NCBI GenBank assembly: GCA_015345905.1
Contig: JADDTR010000005.1
Coordinates: forward strand, 1,116,001 to 1,180,000
Direction: 5' to 3'
Source: Aotearoamyces nothofagi
Taxonomy: Eukaryota; Ascomycota; Leotiomycetes; Leotiales; Tympanidaceae
Length of the DNA stretch: 64,000 nucleotides
Part shown: positions 46,681 to 57,545 of the stretch, piece after piece
Position numbering within the stretch: the stretch's first letter is position 1
How the letters are laid out: the number at the start of each line of letters is the position of its first letter
Made by a program: the position numbers and the translations under genes
The notes under the pieces: generated by a model
Seen by the model: the letters and a program-made list of their open reading frames with translations, nothing else
Told to the model about the DNA's origin: nothing
The model's database searches: none

Positions 46681-47029
46681 ATTCTTGACAACAATATCAA
46701 TGTTATAACTTGGCCTCCTTATAGTCCAGATCTTAAACCAATTGAGAATCTTTGGGCAGTTCTTAAAAAAACTATTTATAAAACATATCCCGAGTTGGAA
46801 CATACTTCTAATTCAGAGGAGACATTTACAAGATTAATTGCAGCTGCTCAGGAGTATTGGGCAGCATTGTCAGATGAGCTACTTTGTAAATTAAGTGATG
46901 ATATGAATAATAGAGTTGAGGAGGTAATCAGACGCCAGGGCTAGTACACTATATATTAGAATTACTATCTACCAGGCTATTACTACTTGGCCTGCGCACG
47001 ACCGGACACTTTTGTCATCCCACTGTACC
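46681..47029 (+). mobile_element. Remnant of a Tc1/mariner-type DNA transposon (transposase C-terminus)
   Basis: An open stretch from 46681 to a stop at 46942-46944 encodes VITWPPYSPDLKPIENLWAV and the following helical tail, the hallmark C-terminal part of a DDE transposase of the Tc1 group. A TGA stands directly before it in the same frame and the catalytic domain upstream is missing, so only a scrap remains. About 60 bp beyond the stop, CCGGACACTTTTGTCATCCC followed by ACTGTACC looks like a terminal inverted repeat; I found no partner on the left. It cannot code for an active enzyme. Confidence 0.85.
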
Positions 47030-49061
47030 TAGGTGTCCTCTAGTACAAAATAAGGTAGCGAGTAAGGTACCTTATACAGCAGTACTAAATACCCTCTAAA
47101 CACCCTCTAAATACCTTCTAAAAAGCCTCTCTTTCCGAGCGAACCTAGTCGGAAATTTAGCGATATTTTGGGTGTGGGCAGACCCTCTCCGTCCACCGGC
47201 TTATAATGTAATACAGTATAGTGGATGCGACCTCATCAGATGCCGGCTACGCGCTGCATGCTACGAGTGCGCTGAATAAGTGAAGCCTTGGGATATGCGT
47301 GGCATGAGTTGAATCAGCGCATGATTTTTTGCTGTGCTGTTATAACATGCGTACATATATACTTGTCGGAAGAAAGAGTCGCTCATAGGAGTCAGTCGCC
47401 GACAGACAGACAGACACCACGTCCGTAGTACCTAATTCCTTCGATTTTTCTAGCAGTTGCGCTTGTCTATAGTATCCACAATCTCCTTTGTGCTGCCTCT
47501 CCGTTGCGCTAGCGAGGAAGGCGCAGGTCGCCCATTGTGGGTTGCGCCAAGAGGCGCTTCGGAAGCGTTAGCCGCGTTGTTGGGACGCGCGCGGGATGGG
47601 AGAGGAGAGGTACCCTTTTTGGGGATGTTGATCCGGCTGGGTGGTGCGGGCAGTGGTGATTTGGGGATGGGTTTTTTGGGGATTGAGCTGGCGGAGGATG
47701 CGTGTGCGGATATCGGTTTGGAGGTTTGGCGGTGGGTTTTGTGGTCGAGAGGATTGGGTTGGGTGTGTTGGATGGTATGGTTGTTGGAGTCTTGAGGGCG
47801 GCCTCTGCTTTGCTTTTATTTCCGTTGCTTTGCGTTGCTCTTGCCGGTGCTGCTGGTTGGATGCAAGTATCGTGTCTGTCTGTCGGACAGCCATGTCTCC
47901 CTGGTCGGGGATTTCACTGGGACCTGTTCTATTCTATTTTGTTCTTCCCGGGGAGCCGGGACTATCGAAAAAAAGAGGTTATCGTATTGGCAAAGAGCGC
48001 TGGATCGAATACGAGGCGAGCTAAGACGGAAATACACGGCATTCTCCGATCGGATGGACGTTGTGATGAGGGAGTGGGATATGGGAGTTTAATCTGGGGA
48101 TGTTCATCGAGGTGTGCTTTTGGGTAATAGGACTGGATATATGACTTGGTTATAGCCGGTGTTACGGAGAAATATTGAGGATTTTTACAAACGAATATCA
48201 CGGCAGAACCCCTAATCTTTTTTCATCTACTATGCATCAATGTAGAAGAACAGCCAAGAGAGAAGAAAGAGAGGAAGTTAGAGAGGTATTGCATGGGGGA
48301 TTCTCCCCCAAACCCCCTGTCCTCGCTGCGCTCGCTGGAAATATGAATGTGGCAGCTCTTTGCTTCTCGTTACGAGAACAGCCCAAGTTGATCCATCCGT
48401 CCAATTCTTGGCACCGACATGCTCTCATGCAGGTACAGCCCGTTTAGTACAGCCCTAAACGAGCTCTTTTTGTTTCATGCTGTCCTTGGCGGCTGCTGGA
48501 TACGCTCCCCAAGCGGGATAGTTAAGCTTAATCTCTAATCTTAACTGATCCATCTGACAATCTTATCAGATCGAGGTTGATCACCGACGATAGCGCCTTG
48601 TGTCCTATACCAACCTTGATGGCTAGGCTCGCCATATACATTGTTCCAGCGGGCGCAGCGAGGACAGGGGGTCTGGGGGAGAATCCCCCATGCAATACCT
48701 CTCTAACTTCCTCTCTTTCTTCTCTCTTGGCTGTTCTTCTACGATACTATGTTCTGGTGCTGCGTACACTATGACATAACAGCAGCCGGTGACGTCGGGA
48801 ATCACGCAAAACTCCACTGCGGACTTGCAATAATACCCCGCCCGCTCTTGTTATGGAGTCTCTAGCAGCTCTAACATGGTTTGATCTGACGATACCGGAG
48901 GGCGGTAATAGCGGAGGGCGATTTGGATGCCTGCAGTCTACTTGTATAAAGGTGATCATGTCTTTATTTAAAAATCTCCTGTTCGTATCCATGCGGCTTC
49001 AGCAGCGGACCTCGTTGCCCTACACTCGTTTCTCGGTTTCGACCCCTAACTGTTCGGAATT
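47030..49061. other. Repeat-bearing intergenic region upstream of the subtilisin gene
   Basis: Holds the inverted repeat described separately and a G-rich strand at 47550-47800 that is open in several frames but resembles no family. Four diverged 10-11-bp units of CCTCTAAA-type lie near 47090-47130. The promoter of the subtilisin gene is at the right end. Confidence 0.45.
48242..48742. repeat. Near-perfect inverted repeat with 99-bp arms and a 303-bp spacer
   Basis: Arm 48242-48340 and arm 48644-48742 are reverse complements with only two differences. Each arm has a purine-rich outer half, a small internal palindrome (GGGGGATTCTCCCCC) and a CG-rich inner end (CCTCGCTGCGCTCGCTGG). The spacer shows no coding capacity and no tRNA. 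High identity implies recent origin or a constraint to pair. A small fold-back DNA element is the simplest view; a long hairpin RNA is possible. Confidence 0.9.
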
Positions 49062-52000
49062 ATGAGGTTTACTTCTTTACTTTCGCTGGGTGCTACACTC
49101 TCTATTTCAGTCACTACTCTTGCACAGAGTGCTGCTGCTACGGGCCTTCCGGACCCTGTTCTTGGCGGTAACAGTTCTGCTTCATTCCCGACAACTGGAC
49201 GTTATATCGTCGAGTTCTCTAAAGCCGGATCAGCCAAGTTCCGGAAGCGTGATGGGACTTCAGTGAGATATCCTATTGATGTGTATGAGCATCTTTGCTG
49301 ACGTTAGCAAGGACCATGATGCCTTTTACAAGACACTCGAGGATGGTGGAAAGGCCGCTACACCAGCTCTGAATATCACCTCTGACATATTCCACGGTGT
49401 CTCGTTTGATTTGGCAAATGCAACGGACTCTTCACTGAAAGAAATCCAGGCTCTTGAAGACGTTGAGAGAGTATGGCCAGCACAACTAATGTCTGTGCCT
49501 CTCATTGACGATTCCGAATCCGACGAAACTGCATGGAATCCACACAGTACTACGGGTGTGGATGTACTACATGAACGTGGATGGTCTGGTAAGGACGTGA
49601 TTGTTGCAATTGTTGATACGGGAATCGACTATACCCACCCAGCTCTTGGTGGTGGCTTCGGGCCTGGTTTCAGGGTAGCGTCTGAACTCTCTATTTACAT
49701 CTTCCCATTCTGACATTGATTAGGTCGAGAGCGGATATGATTTCGTTGGCGATGGTAAGAAATATCAGACCGATGGAAGAGCGCGCTGACCCGATGATAG
49801 ACTACGCGGTTGGTGACGCTTATATACCTGACAGCGATCCGATGGATTGCAACGGTCACGGAACTCATGTGAGCCATATATCACTGCGTCATTAAAGAGA
49901 CGCTGACAATTAAAGGTTGCTGGAATCATCGGCAGTAATCATAGCACGTAAGGCTTTCTTGAATCCTATAAAGCATAGAGGTTGACTTTAAGTAGCCTCC
50001 AAGGTGTCGGACCTGGCGTACGCCTGCGCTCCTATAAGGTCTTCGGTTGTGTTGCTTCAACATATGAAGATGTTATAGTCACAGCCTTCGTACAAGCGTG
50101 GGAGGACGGCGCCGATATCATAAATGCTTCTCTTGGTTCGGATCTAGGATTTCCCGATAACGCCCTTGCCCTTGTGGCATCTAGGATCGTTGAGGCTGGC
50201 GTCTTCGTAGCTTTCGCTGCTGGCAATTCCGGAGCCAATGGCAAGATTTCTGTGTTTCTATACTATGAGCTGATGCTGATGATGATATTAGGACCATATT
50301 ACACCTCTAATGGTGCCAATGGCGAGTTTGTCACAGCTGTTGCCAGCGTTCAAAATACTGCTCTCGTTGGTTTCCAAGCTGTAGCCTATGCTAGCGATGG
50401 CACAAATCGGACTATTGTATGTCAACCAGTCTACTGCGATTTTCAATCTCCTGACTATCTAGACATACCTTGCTTCAGATGGGGTACAATGGGATATTGA
50501 GGGCAACTTGACTGCCGTTTTCCCTCCAAACGTTGCATCACTTAATGTCTGCACAGACAACATTGATTTAACGAGGCAAACTGATGCTTTAGTGATAGCC
50601 CCGTGAGCAAATATCTTTTCCTACCGAGATTATTATTGACAATAGCATCATAGTCGGAGTGCATCATGTACATGGCAATTTCACGATAGTGCGTTTTATG
50701 GAAAAGCACAGTGGTTGTTTTACTACAATCTTCCAAATACCACCTTGGAGTATCCTGCCCGCATTTACTACTCCGAATCACAACCACAAGGATGTATGGG
50801 TTCCTCATTCCATTATTGATATTCCTAGTCGATCGCTAATTTACTCGCGATAGTTGCTCTCATTAGCTACGAAGATGGGATGTGGCTTGTTGATATGGCT
50901 GCCGCTGGTACAGATATCACTTTTGAGTTTGTAGATGATAATAAAGCGGTCTCAGTTACAAGCCTAAGTGAGGCGGCAGGCAAATTGAGCTATTTCACCT
51001 CTTGGGGTCCAACCTTGAACAACAGAATGGTACCACAGATAGCTGCACCAGGTATGAATTTTTCATTGCCCGTGCCTCACTGCAGGACTGATAATTTAAA
51101 GGTGGATCGATTCTATCAACTTACCTCATGAGCTCAGGCGGCTGGGCCGTTTTCTCTGGCACTAGCATGGCATCTCCATACGTATGGATTCAAACTCTGC
51201 ATCAAGACTGAAGTACTAATAGCCATCGTTAGATTGCTGGAGTAGCAGCTTTGTATTTTGAATCGCACGGAGGCCGACAATCTCTTGGCACAAATGCTGG
51301 AATACTTGCCCGCAACAAGATTATCGCAAGTGGAACACCTCTGACTTACTACAACGGAACTGCAGCTTCAGGGTGTTGCTCTGTACCGTAGGTCTTCGGC
51401 TTGTATATAAGTATTGATACTGACCTGATTTAGGGGTCTCTTAGCCCCTGTTGCACAACAAGGAGCCGGGCTCATCAACGCTATCAAAGTTGTGGAATAT
51501 TCAACAACCATCTCTCCTAGCAGCCTCAACCTCAACGATACTGCCCACTATACTGGTACTAAAAGTATACTAGTTAGCAACTCTGACTCTGAAGATGTAA
51601 CATACCAGATATCTCATATCCCTGGGCTAACCTTCAATACATATTCCATTTACATTGAGGTCTCCGTTAACCCACCAACTCTAATGACAGGAGATGGATC
51701 CCAGGCTGTAGTCCAGCTATCCACAGACTCACTTACAGTCCCAGCAGGCAGCTCCGCGACCCTTTCAATCACGTTTGAAGCTCCCGAAAGCTTGAATTCT
51801 ACTTATCTTCCGGTTTATGGAGGTTCAATACAGCTTGATGGGAGCAATAACGAAACTGTCCGAGTTCCATATATGGGTTTGTCTCTCGGATATTTTGGAT
51901 ATGCATCTCTAACTTGCTGCAGGCGTCGTGGGGAGCGTTTATGATTCAGATATCTGGAACCTGGCTAAAGGTGTGCCCTTGATGCTGAATGGATATGGAG

Positions 52001-54815
52001 GCATTGTTGAAGAAGGTCACGTATATTCATTTGAAAATGATACGGATGTTCCTACGCCATATTTTAACGTGCTCTGGTCAACCAGCGAGCTCAGTTTCGA
52101 TGCAAGTACTTCTCTACCTTCTCAAGACAGATTCTAACAAACGCACAGCTTGTAAATAGCACTTGGCAACCTAGCGACTGGGTCTATCCACCTGTTGCCG
52201 GAGAGAACAACTGGATCGGCTCAATCAAGACTCGGACAAACGTCTTTAATCAGCAGACTACCTTTCCGATATACGGATACCCACGCTACTCGAGCGGTCA
52301 ATACGTCTACTCCTCGTCCCAGCTAGCGGATGGTACGGAGATTAAGAATGGCCAGTACAAGATCCTTGGGAGAGCTTTGCGGACGTTTGGGGACAAAAAT
52401 GTCCTTTCGGATTGGCAGACGAAGGAGAGTGCTTACTTTAACATTGTCAGAGCTGATACCGTGTCGTCGTCATCGTCGTCTAGTTCGATAGTCTCCACAA
52501 CAAGCCCTTCATCAACATCCACAATCGCCAGCCCGAGCTGCACCCCCTCAACCTTCACCATCCAAGCCACCGTCGGCACCTCCACCACATCCTACAACAC
52601 GTACATCTACGGCGGCTACCTCCTCAATTACGACTTGGCCGGCACCCACACCGCCTCCATCTTCAGCCTCACCAACACCACGTCCCTCACCAGCGGCGAC
52701 CGTTTCGCCACAACCTGGGGCACCTACACTGGCTACCTCTACTTCTTCCAGGAATCCGCCATCACGGGCTCCTACATCAAAGTCGCCTGCGCCATAGACT
52801 CCAGCAACAAGCTCACGTGCTCGGGGAACGACAAGTCGACCTTCATGGTTTGCTCGTCGGCGCTGCAGATCTCGTTTGGCAGCGGGGTCACGAGCGGCTG
52901 CGACGAGGCCTTCTTGGGAGTCACATATGTCCCGGACGAGTCTTGTCCCGCGGCGTCTAGTTCTAGTATCGTGACCGCGTCTACTACGGCTACGGCGGTG
53001 GCGACGACGTCTTTCGCGACCAATTACACATCGGCGGCGCTCACGAGTACCTCCACGGCCACCCCGTTGTCCCAAATCACAAGCTCCGTCTCGAGCAGCT
53101 CTAGCTCGACGTCTGCGGCCCTGACGAGCTCGATATCGTCTGCGCCTTCCTCTGGAAATACAACTGCGCTGTCGTCGAGTACTGGTTCTGGAAGCTTGAC
53201 GACGACGAGCTCGGCGGTTACGGGTACGTCGGCTGTTGCGAATTCGACGACGGCGAGCACGAGTACGTCGGTGCTTTCGTCGACGGATGGGTTGTCGTCG
53301 TCTAGCTCGGTCCTGGAATCGTCTTCGGCATCTTCTACTGCGGTGTTGACGAGTTCGGCTTTGTCGTCGTCGTCGTCGTCTAGCTCGATCTTGGTATCGT
53401 CTTCGGCGTCTTCTACTGCAGTGTTGACGAGCTCGGCTTTGTTGTCGTCGTCTAGCTCAGTTGCAGTGTCCTCGACTTCATCTTCTACTGCAGTGTTGAC
53501 GAGTTCGGCATCTTCTACTGCGGTGTTGATGAGTTCGGCTTCATTGTCGTCGTCTAGCTTAGTTGCAGTGTCCTCGACTTCATCTTCTACTGCGGCGTTG
53601 ACGAGCTCGGCTTCATCAATCTCATCTCTAGCATCAACAAGTAGCTCGCTGGGAAGCTCTTTGTCGGGTCCTCTATCATCTTCGACCCAGACAATCGCCA
53701 TTTCAAGCAGCACAATTTCAAACGTCTCATCGCCCTCTACACTGTCACCATCCAGCGATATCACTACATCGTCTTCCACCGGAAGCTCAACCATAATCAT
53801 TGATCCATCGACTTCCGTCACCACAACGGCGAACAGGAGTTCCTCTGCCGATCCCTCAACAAGCCAAGATCCATCTGCAGTCACAACCTCCTCCAGCCCA
53901 TCAAGCTCCACCAGCCAAATTCTATCCATCAGCTCCACCGCCGCAACAAGTGGATCCCAATCCCCAAGCTCAGCGATAACTGCATCGTCGACTCAGACTA
54001 CCGCTACAAGCTCTGTAGAAGAATTGTTCTCTACGTCGACTGTCTACGCTACGACGGTCTATACGATATCATCCTGTGCATCAACGGTTACAGCTTGTCC
54101 GTATGGGTCTGTGACTACGGAGGTGGTGAGCTTGTATACTACGGTCTGCCCGGTCACTGCGGTATCTACCTCTGAGCCGGTATCTACTCCGTCGACAATC
54201 TCAGCCATCTCGACTGTGTCAACTGTCTTCTCAACAACAATCTACACAATAACAGCCTGTCCTGAAACAGTCACGAATTGCCCATACGGCTCCGTGACTA
54301 CAGAGATAGTGAGCTTGTATACTACTCTCTGCCCGGTCACAGATGTAGAAGAGACGCAGGTAAGCAAAGCGACACATCCTACACCGGGCGTCGTGACGGT
54401 ACCAGTTATTACTGAAGGCGTATATTCGTCAGAGTATCCGTCGTCGGCGGAAACCCCAAGTCTAAGCAGTGTTACGGGGGTGGAATCGCTTCCAGCTGAG
54501 GCATCGGGGGCTGTATCATCAGCTTCGCTTGTCAGTGCGGAAACTATATCCTCAGCTTCGGTTGAAGCATCATTACCTAGCGTGCCGGCGACGACTGGCC
54601 TTGCTACTGAACTGCCAAGTGCAGCTTCATCTTCTGCACCTGCACCCTCGCCTGCAGCCACGACCCCATCCACGGCTTCATTTCCCGCTACATCCTCTCC
54701 CACATCCTCGGCTACATCTTCCGGACCCGTCTTATCGAATTCAGGAAGCAAGACTGGAGCTGTGGGGCTCGTGATGGGTGCGGTGGTGATGATGTGGGGT
54801 GTTTGGTGGTGCTGA
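49062..54815 (+). CDS. Subtilisin-like serine protease with a very long Ser/Thr-rich GPI-type stalk
   Basis: Exons that I could fix are 49062-49262, 49312-49674, 49724-49754, 49801-49868, 49916-49947, 49996-50240, 50292-50416, a part to 51051, 51102-51181, 51233-51387, 51434-51876, 51923-52101 and 52149-54815. A signal peptide is followed by a pro-region and an S8 protease domain of the Vpr type with all three catalytic motifs: IVAIVDTGIDYTHP (Asp), DCNGHGTHVAGI (His) and FSGTSMASPYIAGVAA (Ser). The Fn3-like C-terminal domain is followed in the same exon by about 800 residues of Ser/Thr-rich stalk, a Cys-containing domain (CTPSTFTIQATVG...), two copies of an YTISSCASTVTACPYGSVTT-type unit, and a hydrophobic GPI-type end. 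Two introns (50241-50291, 52102-52148) are GC-AG. The part between 50417 and about 50850 (PA-like insert) could not be resolved and may be damaged. Confidence 0.8.
53260..53640 (+). repeat. Tandem Ser-rich repeats in the protease stalk
   Basis: Copies of a block coding SSTAVLTSSA and SSSSSVAVSS-type units recur every 60-100 bp with TCGTCGTCTAGCTC cores. Such arrays change length by slippage and recombination, as in fungal adhesins. Confidence 0.8.
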
Positions 54816-55475
54816 ATTAAAGTGTGAACGATGGTATTGATAGGAGGAGTAGGAATCTGCTAATTCTTTGTTCGAAGGGGCAGGAGTGAGGAGGTGGAAG
54901 AGAACAGGAAAAGAGGATAGGAAAAAGAATAGGAAAAGAAAAAAGGATAGGAAGAGTACAGAAAAGGAGAATAAAAAAAGAAAGGAGAGTAAAAGAGGAT
55001 ATGAAAAAAGATCAAAGACAGAACCAGAGCACATATTTTTTTCTTTCTTTGTAGATATTATAATTCAATTTCAAGGATTTATTGGAGGCTTGGTGCGCAA
55101 GGAAGAGAGCTCTGATAGTATAGTATATATATAATACGATACGATCTTGGATCACAATGTCAAGAAGTTGAGTACTGAGAAAAGAGGAGAGGAGAGAATC
55201 CTAGCATAGCAAGGATGGAGAAGGGTGATTTCGTATAATGACCATACGTTTATGTTCTCCTATCCTCTTCGGTCTGCATGCTGCTTGAGAAATGACGAGA
55301 CTTTGTAAACGAGGGAACCTTGGTGAGGTAGCTACTGATGCCGGTGTCGAGATACTAGATGGACATTTAGGGGTATAGATATAGATTGCAATATAGTAGA
55401 TAGGGCATAGAAGGCACTTTCGATAGAGACGTATAAGCAGTAGGCTTGAGGACCGGAATACAAAAAGCAGAGGAC
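54816..55475. other. Intergenic region with a purine tract
   Basis: 3' flanks of two convergent genes. From about 54895 to 55015 the plus strand is nearly pure purine (GGAAAAGA-type units). No gene is seen. Confidence 0.55.
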
Positions 55476-56966
55476 TCAATTTTCCCCCTCTGCATACTTC
55501 GGCTTCTCCTCTCCAGCCGCCCACCTAAACCGCCTCCCCGGATGGTCTAGCGGCAGCCACGGCGACCCAGTAATCGCCTCTCTCGCACTCACGCCCTCTC
55601 TCTCAACCTCGTTCCTAAACAAGCCCCTCCTCCGCAACTCGGGAAGCACAAACTCGATAATGTCCTCAAACGAGCCCGGGTTCACGACATGCGCGAGGTT
55701 GAAGCCGTCCACGTCCGCCTCGTCGACGAAGCGCTCGAGGATATCGGCGACGGTGGCGGGGCTGCCGATGGCCTTGGCGCCCTGGCCGCCAGACAGGATG
55801 TACTCGGCGATGCGCGCCTTGGTCCACTTGAGGTTCTCGCTCCCGGGGACGGTGGCGCTCCAGCGCTCGATCATGGAGTGCATGGCGGGGAGCTTGGAGA
55901 AGCGGAAGTCCTCGTCGTCCGAGTGCGAGGAGAGATCGATGCCGGACCAGCCGCCGAAGAGCGCCAGCGCGCCTTCCCTGTTGCCGTAGGAGATGAGCTC
56001 GGCGTGCTTGGCGTGCGCTTCCTCGTCCGTCTCGGCGACGACGATGGTGATGCCGACGACGATCTTGATGTGGCTTGGGTCGCGGCCGTACTTCTCAGTT
56101 GCTAGTTTTCGGAGACGCTTGACTGCGACGGCGACGTTTGCGGGGAGCTGGCCGCCGACGAAGATCACCTCTGCGTGCTTGGCGCCGAATTCGCTGCCGG
56201 CGGGTGAGGTGCCGGCTTGGAAGAGGAAGGGGGTACGCTGGGGCGACGGTTCGCAGATATGCGGTCCTGGGACGGTAAAGTATTTGCCCTTGTGGTTGAT
56301 CTGACGCACACGTTCTGGCACAGCGTAGACGTCGTTCTCTTTGTCCTGGACCACTGCGTCATCTCTCCAGCTTCCTTCCCAGAGCTTGTAGACGACATCC
56401 ATGTACTCGTCCGCGATGCGATAGCGCTCGTCGTGCTCGATCTGGGTATCGAGGCCGTGATTCCGCGCCGCGCTTTCCAGATACGAAGTTACGATATTCC
56501 ATGCAACGCGGCCCCCGCTGAGGTGATCTACGGTTGAGAAGCGGCGAGCGTGCGCATATGGCAGGTCATATGTAGTGCTCGCAGTGATTCCAAAGATGAG
56601 GTTCCTGGTCACCATGGCCATTGCCGGAACGGCGTAGAGGGGATCATTGACGGGGAACTGAGCACCGGCGGCGAGTGCTGGAGCTGTATTGTGAGGCCCC
56701 TTGTAGACGTCATAAGCGCCCAGAACATCTGCCACGAACAGGGCGTGGAAGTTGGCTTTATCAAGAAGCTGGGCCAGATCAGTCCAGAACTTCAATTTGT
56801 TATATCCTTCCGGTCCTGTCGTCTTGTTTCTTGGGTGTTTCCATAATCCGGGAGCCAGATGAGTGGGAGTATCCATTACGAAGGCGTTGAGAATCAACTG
56901 TTTTTTTGCCCTCGCTGTACCGTTGCCATTGCTGCTCGGAGCGGGCGGATCACTGATTGAAGCCAT
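55476..56966 (-). CDS. FMN-dependent luciferase-like monooxygenase, nitrilotriacetate monooxygenase (NtaA/DmoA) type
   Basis: The intronless gene encodes 496 residues of the bacterial luciferase-like superfamily, in the branch of nitrilotriacetate, dimethyl-sulfide and dibenzothiophene-sulfone monooxygenases, which use reduced FMN and oxygen. Typical features are LILNAFVMDTPTHLAPGLWK at the start, FWTDLAQLLDKANFHALFVAD, RRFSTVDHLSGGRVAWNIVT and YFTVPGPHICEPSPQRTPFL followed by FQAGTSPAGSEFG, and the C-terminal GSFEDIIEFVLPELRRRG. Such enzymes need a separate flavin reductase; none is next to it. Lack of introns, high GC and the bacterial family point to an old transfer from bacteria, although many ascomycetes carry related copies. 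Substrate is unknown. Confidence 0.93.
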   Translation of the reverse strand: MASISDPPAPSSNGNGTARAKKQLILNAFVMDTPTHLAPGLWKHPRNKTTGPEGYNKLKFWTDLAQLLDKANFHALFVADVLGAYDVYKGPHNTAPALAAGAQFPVNDPLYAVPAMAMVTRNLIFGITASTTYDLPYAHARRFSTVDHLSGGRVAWNIVTSYLESAARNHGLDTQIEHDERYRIADEYMDVVYKLWEGSWRDDAVVQDKENDVYAVPERVRQINHKGKYFTVPGPHICEPSPQRTPFLFQAGTSPAGSEFGAKHAEVIFVGGQLPANVAVAVKRLRKLATEKYGRDPSHIKIVVGITIVVAETDEEAHAKHAELISYGNREGALALFGGWSGIDLSSHSDDEDFRFSKLPAMHSMIERWSATVPGSENLKWTKARIAEYILSGGQGAKAIGSPATVADILERFVDEADVDGFNLAHVVNPGSFEDIIEFVLPELRRRGLFRNEVEREGVSAREAITGSPWLPLDHPGRRFRWAAGEEKPKYAEGEN

Positions 56967-57545
56967 CTCTAGTCAACACTCTTATATACAATCCCCTTTT
57001 CGGCAATCAGATACACAAATAAGACTTCTGAAGCAGAAGAAAAGATCGACTACACCTTAGGACCCTGAGATAGGGGAGCAGTCGTTCATCGGATGGATCA
57101 TCTATCGACTTTAATTATACAATGCCTCAAGCACGTGCTTAGATGCAGAGCACGCAATCCGGCTACCGCCCTGTTATCGGCCTACCTGTCTGATACGCCA
57201 GTATCTGCGTTAATTGCGACATTTTAACATTTTCTATTCTCGTTCGGCATAAATGAGGTATCAAAAGACACAATTGAAGTGGGGTGCTTCATGGCTACCG
57301 TAGTATGCGACAGCCTTATAAATCTCTGCTCCTAGACACCATTAATTAATCAAGTCGTTAACCTCTACAAAAGTTTAACAAGACAAAGCATGGCCAATCA
57401 TCACGTGCCATCATAGGGAGCAGTTGTAAGTTAGGTGGTAGATGAGATTTCGCTTCAAATAGGGCAATAGATATATATCAGAAGAAACCTACAACAGAAG
57501 AAATGATATCATTAACAAACCGCTACGCCTCCCACAGTCTATAAT
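56967..57545. other. Intergenic region upstream of the FMN monooxygenase
   Basis: Promoter side of the monooxygenase and 3' flank of the next gene. No feature is recognised. Confidence 0.5.

Noticed and set aside
47457-48127. Several overlapping frames suggesting a gene before the inverted repeat
   Set aside because: Frames exist on both strands because of a G-rich strand; none resembles a protein family or has a consistent start and splice pattern.
48242-48742. CRISPR-like array because of the palindromic GGGGGATTCTCCCCC units
   Set aside because: There are only two copies in inverted orientation in a fungal genome; spacing and number do not fit an array.
53024-53938. Long acidic open frame antisense to the protease stalk
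   Set aside because: It mirrors Ser/Thr codons of the stalk (giving Glu, Asp, Val) and is a shadow of the repeat-rich coding strand.
55689-56105. Plus-strand open frame over the FMN monooxygenase
   Set aside because: Antisense shadow of a GC-rich coding sequence with clear family match.
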